Shown here piece after piece: positions 29,787 through 37,754 of a stretch of 37,754 bases of DNA. The DNA lies in the NCBI GenBank assembly GCA_030849075.1, contig JASAOO010003297.1:1-37754 (forward strand). The letters run 5' to 3'. How positions within the stretch are numbered: position 1 is the first letter of the stretch; each line of letters opens with the position of its first letter. Origin of the DNA: Zelonia costaricensis (lineage: Eukaryota; Euglenozoa; Kinetoplastea; Trypanosomatida; Trypanosomatidae). The translations under genes and the position numbers were made by a program. Below the pieces are notes generated by a model. That model did not search any database, was not told the DNA's origin, and was given only the letters and a program-made list of their open reading frames with translations.

Positions 29787-29891
29787 CCCCCTCCTCTTTG
29801 TTCTCCCTTGCACACTTCTTCATTCACTCGCGCACACGCACGTACACACGCGCGCGCCGCGTCGCGCGTCTTACGACGCCGACACACGGCG

Positions 29892-30020
29892 ATGGACTCA
29901 AAGGGACTTGTGCCCATTCTTCCCTATTCCTTCAAACCAGTGGCCGCACCGCGGGCATCCCCGGCTGCCCCCCGCCCCCACGGCGACGACATCAACACAG
30001 CAAGCTACCTTGCGGCGTAG
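29892..30020 (+). CDS. Candidate small ORF, 42 aa, plus strand
   Basis: ATG 29892 to TAG 30018-30020 encodes a peptide starting MDSKGLVPILPYSFKPVAAP and ending in DDINTASYLAA. Unlike other short frames of this region it is not a translated simple repeat, and two thirds of its third codon positions are G or C. It follows a CA repeat and a pyrimidine tract, as real plus-strand genes here do, but no AG lies between that tract and the ATG; the nearest upstream AGs are at about 29711-29716. Both neighbouring genes are on the opposite strand. I recognise no family. It may be a real micro-protein, the start of a decayed gene, or chance. Confidence 0.3.
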   Translation: MDSKGLVPILPYSFKPVAAPRASPAAPRPHGDDINTASYLAA

Positions 30021-30773
30021 CTGTGCAGCGTGGAAGGGAGGCATGGTGGAGGACGAGGCGAAGACGGTGGTGGTGGTGATGGTTGGTTGGGCGGATGGCG
30101 GGGAGGGGGCAGCGGGGAAGGAGCGCCGCTGACAGAGCGAGCAGGACGATGTATACATGGTGGCAGACAGAGGGTCTGCGGTGTGGCGGCTGTGATGGTG
30201 CGCACGACGTGCACTCAACAACAACCGGCATCACGCACGAACGGCGAGACAGGGAGGTTGCGTGGCACAGATGGGGCGGAGGAAAAGGAGAAGGCAGACA
30301 GCAAGCGACGACAGGAAGGGCTGGTGAAGAGAAAAACAAAACTCAAAGAAAAGGGTGAGCTAATATGGAAGAGAGAGTCTCTCACCCCAGCTGCACGGAG
30401 CGCACACGCACACCTTCCCTCTCTCTATCGAACTACGGAGGGGTTGGGTGGGGGGAAAGGATCGGGGGAAGTGGACATCCCTGCTGCAGGTCGAGTCTTG
30501 GCTCGTCGGCAACGTCGCGTGCACACGCACGCGAACGTCGCGCGAACGCGAAACAGGCGCACACGTAAAACAGCAGCAGCAACAAAAAAGGTGCCGCTCC
30601 GTTGTTGAAGCGCCTTCCACCCCACTTGCGACTGCGTGCACACGCACGCAAGACGAGACAGCGTGGGGACTTGGAGGGAATTAAGAGAAGAAACAATGAC
30701 GTGCCGCTTGCCTGTCTTCTCCTCAGAGCTCCTGCACACTCTCGTACGCCTTCGCGGTGTGTCCGACGTGCCA

Positions 30774-30800
<27 letters not shown>
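30774..30800 (+). repeat. CA microsatellite
   Basis: About 27 bases of CA repeat on the plus strand, about 70 bases to the left of the inverted repeat at 30873-30908. Confidence 0.93.
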
Positions 30801-30804
<4 letters not shown>

Positions 30805-30872
30805 AAAACATGTAGACACTCGAAACCACCCGCGCCTGCACCGATTCCGATGGAAAACAGGAATCACGCTGC

Positions 30873-30908
30873 GCGCCAAGCAAGCTGTACACACAGCTCG
30901 CTTGGCGC
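30873..30908 (-). other. Perfectly placed RNA hairpin: 16-bp stem, 4-base loop
   Basis: The arms are gcgccaagcaagctgt (30873-30888) and acagctcgcttggcgc (30893-30908), separated by ACAC. Fifteen of sixteen positions pair by Watson-Crick rules. The exception (A at 30882 against C at 30899) is an A-C mismatch in plus-strand RNA but a U-G wobble in minus-strand RNA, so the stem is complete only in a minus-strand transcript. That agrees with the strand of the flanking genes. The hairpin begins six bases after an acceptor-like AG (30916-30915), so it would form the very 5' end of a trans-spliced RNA. Function is unknown. Confidence 0.6.
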
Positions 30909-30914
30909 CGATCT

Positions 30915-30945
30915 CTGATGGGGGAAAATAAGAAAAAAAAGGGTG
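30915..30945 (-). promoter_or_regulatory. Candidate spliced-leader acceptor before the hairpin
   Basis: On the minus strand: CACCCTTTTTTTTCTTATTTTCCCCC followed by ATCAGAG, split here as two pieces at 30943-30918 and 30917-30914. The first AG after the pyrimidine tract is at 30916-30915. Strong pattern, no recognised coding region behind it. Confidence 0.4.
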
Positions 30946-31301
30946 AGAAGACAAGGAGGCTCCGTGAGGGCCCCTGTGATGGGCCTGGAACACACACACG
31001 GAAGATGATACAATCAAAATATGGAGACTCCCGTTGTCGTTGAGTTTCCCTGTTTAATGCCCGTTTCCTCCCCTACTCGCCTATGCGTCCCCCCTCCCTC
31101 CGCGTCTCCACCTGTGCGTGTTTGCGTGGTTGATGGACGGGTGCGAGGGAGGAGTTGCCCAGAGTGCGATGAGGAGCGGAGGGAGGGACGAGAAGGAGGT
31201 GGTCGAGGGGGTCGTGAAGGCTGCTGACGGGAGAGATGTGAGGCTCTGCACGTGGTCGGCAGGGGAGTGGGGGAGGGGAAGGCAGAAGAGCGGCAGGAGC
31301 T

Positions 31302-31353
31302 TCTCTTCTCTCCTCCTCTCCTCCTCTCCTCCCTCACCCTCCACCACACGCAG
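31302..31353 (+). promoter_or_regulatory. Strong plus-strand polypyrimidine-AG signal in the gene-free region
   Basis: More than 40 bases of almost pure C/T with CTCCT repeats lead to CGCAG (AG at 31352-31353). The first ATG behind it (31382) opens a 41-codon ORF beginning MVPLFSSSVSPS. The orientation is opposite to the flanking genes. Confidence 0.35.
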
Positions 31354-31479
31354 TCGTCACATCTCTGCCAGCGACTTCGTCATGGTACCCCTCTTCTCAT
31401 CGTCCGTCTCGCCCTCCACCCCTGTTGCCATCGCACCGGGTCTGCGAGTGTCCCCCCGGAATTGGTGCCCCGTCATCAG

Positions 31480-31500
31480 CTTACAAAGGAAAAAAAAGGA
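31480..31500 (-). promoter_or_regulatory. Minus-strand polypyrimidine-AG signal
   Basis: On the minus strand T8, CC, TTT and GTAAG follow each other, AG at 31481-31480. It lies back to back with the plus-strand signal at 31302-31353, facing toward it. No recognised gene follows on either side. Confidence 0.3.
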
Positions 31501-33706
31501 GAAATGACAAGGAAACGTCAACAGGCCGCTCATGACAACGCATGAGCGCGGTGAACGTGATCAGAAGGTTGAAATGGGAGGGAGGGAGGGAGGGGGGGGG
31601 GGCGGACACACCCGTAGTGGATCGCGGGAGGTTGATGCAGGGAAACGAGAAGAGAAGACGGCGTCCGTTCGTGAGAGATCGAGGCACACGGAGAAGGACA
31701 GGAGAGGGGGAATCAAACCGGGAACCTGAACAGGGAGCAAAGAAAAACGGAGAGGGGGGGGGGGGCACCGACGTAGAGGACGGGGAGGGGATGAGTGGGG
31801 ACTGGGCCAAGGTGGGTGGAACGCGTGTGCGGGCGTGTGCATGTGCCGCCGGCTCGTGCACGTTCCCCTCTCGGCACCCACTCACTCTCTTCCCTGACCC
31901 AAACCTCCATACAAGGGGACGGTGGGGGTAGCGTACCGAACGGAGCATGCAGAGAAGTGGGGAAGGGGTTGCTCTTCTATTTGTGAACTTGCAGTGATGG
32001 ACCAAGTGAAGAATCTGGAGAGACCCCAAGAGAGGGAAAGAAAGGAGAGAAGGCAGGAGCACAGAGGAGTGCAGATCACTTGCACAATCCCGCAAAGCGA
32101 AGAGGCAAACAAAAATACAAGTAAAGACAACAAGAACAGCCGAGCGTTCTCACACTTCCGAAGGCGCGCGCGCGCGCACGTTGACTTACTCGCACATACA
32201 TCAGCACGTGGACAGCGTACTGCTTCTTCTTTTGTCCTGTGGAGAGGGAAAAGGAGAACACCGCAAGAGGGAGAGAGCGCCAAAGCGAAAGTCAGGAAAA
32301 CAACACAGAGAGGAGAAACGAGAAACAAGGAGAGCTAAGAACGAGCACGTGCGCACTTGCACACATACACACAATGTCAACATCAGCAAAGACAACAACA
32401 GGACAACAACAACAAAGAAAAGAAAACAGTGCTTTTCGTGTGTGCGTGTGTGTTTTGCGTGAAGGTGTGTGAGCGTGCAGCGTAGCAGGCAGCAGTTCCG
32501 ACTTGATGCCATGAAACTTGCACGCGTGAGTATGCGTGTGTGTGTATGCCGATGTCGTGAATTCCGGCATTTCACCCTTCTCGCACCCGTTTAGCAATGA
32601 GTTTTAGATTTCGGTTGCGTGTACCTCATTCACCTTCGCGTTTCTAGTCTCTCTACGCTCAGATCAGAGACGAGACATGAAGAGTGATGTGGGGAAGCAA
32701 CACGAGGGAGCGAGATGTTCGGGGTGACGGACGGTCGCCGGCGTCGAGACCCGCCACGTTCCTACACACTCGATGCCGGATGCAATAGCAACACACATAC
32801 ACAGACACACACTCGCTCACTCACCCTCACGCGTGCATGCACGCGCGACACGAGCACGGAAAGAAGCTTCTACGCAGCCGATGAGGCGAAAGGGTGGAGG
32901 GGTGGGAGTGGGGGGTAGAGTCGCTCGCACGAGTGCCGCGAGAGCGCACCAGCAAAGGCAAAGCAGAAAAAAAAGGAAGAGAGAAAGAGAAACGGAAAAG
33001 AACTCATGAAGGCGAAGACTCGGCAGTTAAACGCTTGCTGGCTGGCTGGGGAGGGGGAGGGGAGGGAGAAAGGAGGGGTTAGGGACGGCGCTGCATCGCT
33101 GACGAATCGAAGGTTTGCGAAGTAGGTCAATGTACGAGACAAACCCAGAAACTGGGAGAGGCCAAGATAGAGCCAGCGAAAAGACGCGACAGCAGCAGCG
33201 TGCACCACTGCGCTCCAGCAAAGATGAAGTTGTGTTTGCCCCGCAGACGTGCGGGTGGCGCTTGTCGGAAGGAGGAGCGTAGCATCGGGAAGAGGCCCGA
33301 CAAAGGGGGTGAGCGAGAGAGCGAGCGGAGAAAGGAAGGAGGGGGAGGGGGGCGGGGCGGGGCAGGGGGTGTGCGGCAGCGGCACGACACGAGGATCGAA
33401 GCTGTGGACACAAGGTGCCAGAGACGAGAGAAAAAAAAAGTGCGGGCAAAACCGAAGGAACGAGGCAAGACAAGGGCAGAGTGCGTGGTGGAGAGAGAGA
33501 GAGAGAGCAGAAGTGAGAAACAGTTGGCCTATTGCTCTCCTTCCGTGTGCACATGAAGAGACCAGCTCAGCCCTCGGCGGCAGCCACCGTGAACCCCCCC
33601 TCACACACACACACACACACGCACGCACGCGCTGACGCGACCACTCGCGCGTGGGAGTGTCCGAGGTAGAAAGCCATGGCGAGTTGGCGCAGTTCTGTAC
33701 AGGCGC

Positions 33707-33737
33707 ACGCACGAACCCACGCACGAACCCACGCACG
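33707..33737 (+). repeat. Tandem 12-base repeat, about 2.6 copies
   Basis: The unit acgcacgaaccc is repeated twice perfectly (33707-33730) and a third partial copy follows. It is a small minisatellite, clearly different from the dinucleotide repeats around it. Confidence 0.9.
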
Positions 33738-34283
33738 TACTTGCACGGCGTCAAGCAAAGAGAAATGAGAATCGAGAAAAGACCGTTTTCGTGGTGAAGC
33801 CGCCGCTTGCGTGATCTCTGTAGCAGTGTAAAAGTTTCTCCCGTCCTCGTGTCGGCTGCATTGGCGCCCTGCTGCAAGCACTACAGGATTGCATTGCCGT
33901 CCTCCCCTCTCACGCATCACCGCATGTGTGTAGCAGAGCACACAAACACATACACATGCACACACACACACATGCCGACGCACACATCCATCGCGGAGCG
34001 CAAGCAAAGGGCAGCGAGAAGGGAAGAAAGGAGAAAAAGAAAAATCCGAGGTAGGCGAGGAGATGAGGTTGAGAGGGGGCCCCGCGTCGACAGCAGCGAC
34101 CATACGGCGGCTTCCGCTTCTCAACCCCTCCCCCACCCAGACAACGAGTAACCCACCAGCGAATTGGACAAAGAGGGAAAGGGAAGAAGGAGCCGCGTTG
34201 ACGAAGCTACGTGCGCTTGCACTCGCCGAGAGGTCCAGTTCAAGCGTAGCGAGACACGGCTTGCGCGTGCGTGCGTTTCTGCC

Positions 34284-34303
34284 TGTGTGTGTGTGTGTGT
34301 GTG
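34284..34303 (+). repeat. GT microsatellite
   Basis: Twenty bases of GT repeat. It is one of the few places in the gene-free region where GT rather than CA is on the plus strand. Confidence 0.9.
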
Positions 34304-34454
34304 CTTGCCGAGTGTGTCGTGCCCGATTCGACGTATACCACAGCTGCAGGGAGCCCGACGGCGAAGGGGAAGAAAGGAAAGGGCTATCCTCGGTGCACGT
34401 AAGCAGCAACTTCCACGAAAACGCACTTTCAGCGGCAGCGGCACTCTCTCTCTC

Positions 34455-34595
34455 TCACACACACACGCACATCCACACATCCACAACACGCGCACGTACA
34501 GACGCATCCCCACACGCCGCACACGTAACTGCTTCTTCCACTCCTTTTCTCTTTTCGTATTTATTCATTTTAATAGTTTTCACAAACTCTTCCAT
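34455..34595 (-). CDS. Candidate small ORF, 46 aa, minus strand
   Basis: This is the first ATG (34595) behind the strongest minus-strand acceptor of the region (34744-34743). It opens a frame starting MEEFVKTIKMNKYEKRKGVE, with TCAACGDASVRARVVDVW behind it and a GT-repeat-encoded end. The first 40 residues have a charged, non-repetitive composition unlike the Ser/Leu/Pro text of the surrounding frames, and lie in an AT-richer patch. No known family is recognised. The distance from acceptor to ATG (about 150 bases) is normal. Codon use is not typical of the long genes, so it may be chance. Confidence 0.25.
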   Translation of the reverse strand: MEEFVKTIKMNKYEKRKGVEEAVTCAACGDASVRARVVDVWMCVCV

Positions 34596-34742
34596 CGCGA
34601 AATCAAGTGTGTTGCGCACGCCAGCGCGGGAGGGGGAGGGAGACAAACACCGGAGCACACGGAGGACGCGAATCGAGGTGAGGGAGAGAAAGACAGAGAG
34701 AGAGAGCAATGAAGCAAGAAGAGCGGCCCTTGTCCTACGAGG

Positions 34743-34760
34743 CTGCAAAAAAAAAAAAAG
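34743..34760 (-). promoter_or_regulatory. Near-ideal spliced-leader acceptor in the gene-free region
   Basis: On the minus strand a C-run and T13 (34759-34747) are followed directly by GCAG, AG at 34744-34743. This is as good an acceptor pattern as any in the window, yet no long coding region follows for 8 kb. Confidence 0.5.
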
Positions 34761-34823
34761 GGGGGCAGAAGGCAGGAAAGGGAAAAGAGGCTGCGGCAGG
34801 CCAAGCAGACGTGCATTCACACA

Positions 34824-34827
<4 letters not shown>

Positions 34828-34858
<31 letters not shown>
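34828..34858 (+). repeat. CA microsatellite
   Basis: About 31 bases of CA repeat on the plus strand, just upstream (in minus-strand sense) of the acceptor at 34743-34760. A similar tract is at 33602-33630. Confidence 0.93.
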
Positions 34859-34860
<2 letters not shown>

Positions 34861-36007
34861 CTCAATCACCAGTGCATAGCACGTGCACAAGAGCACGACT
34901 TGCTTCCCTATTCACCCATGGCATGAACCACGAATGATGTGGGTTGCAATACCGCTCCTTTTCTATTTTCATGTGTGTGTGTGCGCGCGTTTGTGTCTGC
35001 CCGTCATTTCGCTTGTTTGCCGCAGGGTTCTAGGTGGGGAGGCGTCGCAGTACATGTCACGACGTCCCAAGCCGCACGCACACATGTACGCACGTATCAG
35101 CCGCGTGCGTGACCCACTCCGCAATCTGACGTGTTGCCTGACGTCCACTCCCCATCGCGTCCTCCACCGCCCAGCCACCCTCACTCCACACAAACCTCCC
35201 AAGAATCCTCTGGCACACTCGTTCCATTCGCGTGTGCCGAGGACGGAGGGGGGGGACAGGAGAAATGGGAGGAGGTGAGAAGGAGCGAGGCGTGGGAGGG
35301 GGTGGGTGGGTGAGTGGGCATATGCACGTCCCATGGAGGAAGGGGGGGGAGAAGACACACACATGGCTATACGTGCGTACACACTGATCCTCAACGCAGT
35401 TCCCAGGCTGTTCTGTTGATTGCTTGCCTCGTCGTGAAACAAAAAAAAGAAAAACGTGGTCTCGTCATCATCAGCACCATCGCTGTCGATGCTCTCTGCG
35501 AGCGGCACCGCCCCTTGCCTCGTACCCGGGCGTCCTTGACCTGCTCCCAACCTCGGAGCGGCGCAAGAGACGGGGAGGGAGGTAAGGGATGAGCTTTAGC
35601 GCAGCGCAGAACATCGAACGTGACGCCACCCCCCTCCTCTTCCCCATCCATGCAGCACTACGGCACATGTACGTGAGCTTGGAGAAGCTACAGGGGTGGG
35701 CTGGCGGTGGGAGGGGATGAGGGTCGAGTTGAGTGGCGCTGGAGGTGAACACGAGAGCGCGGTGACTGGTGATGAGGGGGGGGGGAGGAGATACAGAGAG
35801 GCCAACGAAGGCGATCAAGCCAACAACAGAACGAGCGAGGGGACGCAAGCGCGTGAGGTCAAGAACGCATTAAGCGGAAGTTTGGGGAGGGGAGGGGGAT
35901 GAGTGGGGAAGGTGCGAAGAGCAAAAAAACCAAAGGTAGCTAGGATTAGGGAAAGAGGCACAGCGAAAAGAAGCACTTATAAAAGTGAAGGGAAAAAAGA
36001 AAACCAT

Positions 36008-36078
36008 CACACAACACACACGTACGTACGTACAACACACACAACACACACACCCACATACACACACGTACACACGCC
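36008..36078 (+). repeat. Compound CGTA / CA repeat
   Basis: CA-rich sequence is interrupted by three CGTA units (about 36021-36032) and one more ACGTAC further on. It is a compound microsatellite in the presumed 3' UTR of the ChaC-type gene. Confidence 0.85.
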
Positions 36079-36082
36079 CCCG

Positions 36083-36271
36083 TCAGCAACAACACAAGTT
36101 GCCAACACGGAGAAAAAAAAGGAGGAAGTTCAAGAACGATGCACTAAAAGGAAACAAGAAAACAGAGACAGACAGAGAGAAGAGCCAACCAAACCAAAAC
36201 ACAGAGAGCGAAAACGCATCCGGTGTGTCAAGTGCGCCTCCTGTACCGTGCGTGCATCCCTGCATCGGCAT
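36083..36271 (-). CDS. Weak candidate small ORF, 62 aa, hydrophobic
   Basis: The minus-strand ATG (36271) lies two bases after an acceptor-like AG (36275-36274), which follows a T10 tract. The peptide starts MPMQGCTHGTGGALDTPDAF and continues as a Phe/Leu/Ser/Val-rich hydrophobic stretch of about 35 residues ending in Cys residues. Pyrimidine-rich DNA automatically encodes Phe, Leu and Ser, so the apparent membrane segment is weak evidence. It lies 350 bases beyond the stop of the ChaC-type gene and may simply be part of its 3' UTR. Confidence 0.12.
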   Translation of the reverse strand: MPMQGCTHGTGGALDTPDAFSLSVFWFGWLFSLSVSVFLFPFSASFLNFLLFFLRVGNLCCC

Positions 36272-36333
36272 GTCTGAAGATAAAAAAAAAACAGCAACAA
36301 GCAAGAGTGAGGGAGTCAGGGGGGGGGCGTACA

Positions 36334-36360
36334 TGTGTGTGTGTGTGTGTGTGTGCGTGT
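36334..36360 (+). repeat. GT microsatellite in the 3' flank of the ChaC-type gene
   Basis: About 27 bases GT-rich on the plus strand, CA in the minus-strand transcript. Confidence 0.9.
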
Positions 36361-36618
36361 GGCGGAAAGAACAAGACGACCAAACCCAAACAGGTAAGCC
36401 GAGGAGTGCCAGCGGGGCCCTCCAATAGGGGAACATTCACTCGCGGTGCATTCGAACATCCACGCGAACACGCACCAACTGAAGGCGAGCCAAAGCGCCC
36501 ACCGCGTCACGAGGGTGACGAGATCCGCACACGCGTGGAGTCAAGAGGGAAACAAAAAGAAAAAAACACACACACAAGACACGAAATGCGCACACGACGA
36601 TGTAGGCGTGGATTGTCC

Positions 36619-37546
36619 TCACGCCTCGGCCATGATGCGCTTGGCACCAGAGGCGAACTCCGCCTCCCGGCCGCGCAGCATACGCTTCGCCACCGCGTCC
36701 AACTCGAACACGTGGGGGTCCGACGCCCCCATCGCGCGGAGGCAGTCAGCCAGGAAGAAGAGGTACTCGCGGTTTGGCCCACTCACGCCAGCGCGGCCGA
36801 GGATCTCCTCCGCCATGACGTCCATCGGCGCCGCGCCGACGTAGCCGTCGTTCTCCTCCGTCGCGATGTAGCACAGGTACATGACCTTCTTGTGTGGCTG
36901 CACGGCCGGGGCGTTGGGGTGCGTGAAGATGTTCAGCCCAGTCTCAAGCTCACCCGCCTCGGCATCGTTGGAGCTCTGACGCTGCATCAGCGGCTGCGAG
37001 GCGGCAGAGCTCTCCGTGCGGAACGTCTTGGACGACGGCGCCGGCGTCGTGGGCGTCGTGGTAAGGTTGCCGGTGGTCGGGTGCGCGTCGAACAGCGGGA
37101 TCTCCACACGGTCGTAGCCACCCTCGCGGACGTCCAGCTGGGTGAAGATCTTGTTGAGCTTCTCAGGGTCGGCCGGCAGCTGGTACCCCTTGCCGTACAC
37201 CCGCTCCTCCTTGTCCGCGGAGGGCAGCAGCGTCACGACGCGACCGGGCTTGCCCGGCTGGCCGCGGTGGATGCAGGTGCCCTGGTAGAAGACGCGGGTG
37301 TAGCCCTTGATGTACGTCTCGTACTCCGCCTCGTACNTCCTGCTTCCACAAGATGGAGCCGTACCCGAAGACGACGAAGGTGGTGTCGTCGAAGGACGGC
37401 AGACCGAACTGCTCGTGGTAGTGCGTGGCCGGGGCAGTCGCCTTCGGCGCAGTCGTCGTGCGGATGGCGGGGAGGGCGGCGGCGGCACGAACGGCGTCGA
37501 GGCGCGACACACACGGGAGCACGGCAGCGGCGCTGATGGTGGACAT
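36619..37546 (-). CDS. ChaC-type gamma-glutamylcyclotransferase, frame broken at an N
   Basis: ChaC enzymes cleave glutathione into 5-oxoproline and Cys-Gly. The frame starts at ATG 37546 (upstream open only to TTG) and ends at TGA 36621-36619. The first 69 codons end in FVVFGYGSILWKQ, which contains the family's glycine-rich YGS motif (residues 62-65). The rest lies in another frame: IKGYTRVFYQGTCIHRG, then GKPGRVVTLL, VYGKGYQL, and DVREGGYDRVEIPLF with the catalytic Glu at about residue 141, then MYLCYIATEENDGYVG and GPNREYLFFLADCLR. The frames join exactly at the N at 37337; without that base the gene reads through as 308 aa. Compared with usual members of about 220 aa it has an N-terminal extension of about 55 residues, perhaps mitochondrial, and a Thr/Ser/Pro insertion (about 153-205). 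In trypanosomatids it may control glutathione available for trypanothione synthesis. Cytosolic or mitochondrial location is open. Confidence 0.92.
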
Positions 37547-37754
37547 GCTGGGCACGACGAAGTGGAGCGGGGAGCGGAGGGGGTGGAAGGGGGCGGACTG
37601 CGGCCGCGGGGACGCGTAGACGAGCAGGCGATGGCGCGGGAGGCGGAAGAGGCGGGACGGGAGGGGTGGGGCGGACGTGATAGGCAAACCTGGCAGCTAC
37701 AGCGGCTCGTCAAGCGCACGCGTGGTCTTTTGTGTGCGTGTGTGTGTGTGGGGG
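37547..37754. other. 5' flank of the ChaC-type gene with GT repeat
   Basis: On the minus strand this is C/T-rich, with AGs at 37599-37598 (about 52 bases before the ATG) and 37549-37548 (one base before it); the former is the more likely acceptor. A GT/G tract at 37731-37754 (CA on the sense strand) closes the window. Confidence 0.6.

Larger units (their letters stand above)
26401..36618. other. 10.2-kb region without recognisable long coding sequence
   Basis: Both flanking genes are on the minus strand. No open frame here has the composition, complexity or start context of a real long gene; the longest ones run through microsatellites or are Ser/Leu/Pro/Cys low-complexity text. GC content is visibly lower than in the coding regions. 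Long purine-rich stretches on the plus strand (pyrimidine-rich on the minus strand) dominate, as expected for minus transcription, but plus-strand pyrimidine islands occur at about 27530-27640, 29780-29830, 31300-31480, 33830-33930, 34440-34610 and 35100-35240. Microsatellites, G-runs, acceptor-like signals, one hairpin and short ORFs are listed separately. It could be long UTRs, non-coding transcripts, small-peptide genes, or a decayed gene region. Confidence 0.7.

Noticed and set aside
32870..33877. A 335-codon minus-strand frame in the gene-free region, and a similar one at 33567-34409
   Set aside because: They run through CA/GT repeats (Cys-Val and Thr-His runs) and C/T-rich DNA, with no domain-like segment.
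26401..36618. SIDER-type retroposon remnants
   Set aside because: A long non-coding stretch could hold such elements, but I cannot recognise their signature sequence with confidence and saw no poly-A-tailed unit with flanking duplications.
1..37754. CRISPR array, prophage, insertion sequence or telomere repeat
   Set aside because: The repeats are microsatellites without spacers, there is no transposase- or phage-like protein, and no TTAGGG-type array is present.

Overview
The window looks like nuclear DNA of a trypanosomatid of the Leishmania group (Leishmania or a close Leishmaniinae genus). The evidence is GC-rich intronless genes in head-to-tail same-strand arrays, long pyrimidine tracts followed by AG just upstream of start codons (spliced-leader acceptor style), intergenic DNA full of CA/GT, CT/GA and G/C homopolymer repeats, and mitochondrially targeted proteins with kinetoplastid-style insertions. 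I cannot name the species from sequence alone.

Layout. Positions 1-19541 form a plus-strand array of six genes: an unrecognised 355-aa protein (1246-2313), a MORN5-like flagellar-type protein (4072-5271), a 967-aa largely disordered protein with a possible PH-like N-terminus (6657-9560), a seven-blade WD40 protein (10249-11577), mitochondrial translation initiation factor IF-2 (12673-15171) and a 932-aa unrecognised mitochondrial-type protein (16743-19541). Transcription then converges: 19542-20505 is a convergent strand-switch region with dense G-runs. On the minus strand lie a small basic mitochondrial-type protein (20506-20997), a 1646-aa WD40 protein that resembles WDR13 in places (21460-26400) and, far away, a ChaC-type gamma-glutamylcyclotransferase (36619-37546). 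The last is interrupted by a one-base frameshift exactly at the only N of the window (37337), almost certainly a sequence error.

Between the last two genes is a 10.2-kb stretch (26401-36618) without any convincing long coding region. It is packed with microsatellites and G-runs, but also holds polypyrimidine-AG signals on both strands, a 16-bp hairpin whose single mismatch becomes a G-U pair only in minus-strand RNA, and several short ORFs placed just after acceptor-like sites. It is the part most worth experimental transcript mapping.

Three consecutive genes around the strand switch (IF-2, the 932-aa protein and the 163-aa protein) have mitochondrial-type N-termini, which may be coincidence. 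No tRNA, rRNA, CRISPR array, transposase or virus-like gene was seen. Start codons were set at the first in-frame ATG, because several open frames extend upstream only through GTG or TTG codons that trypanosomatids are not expected to use.
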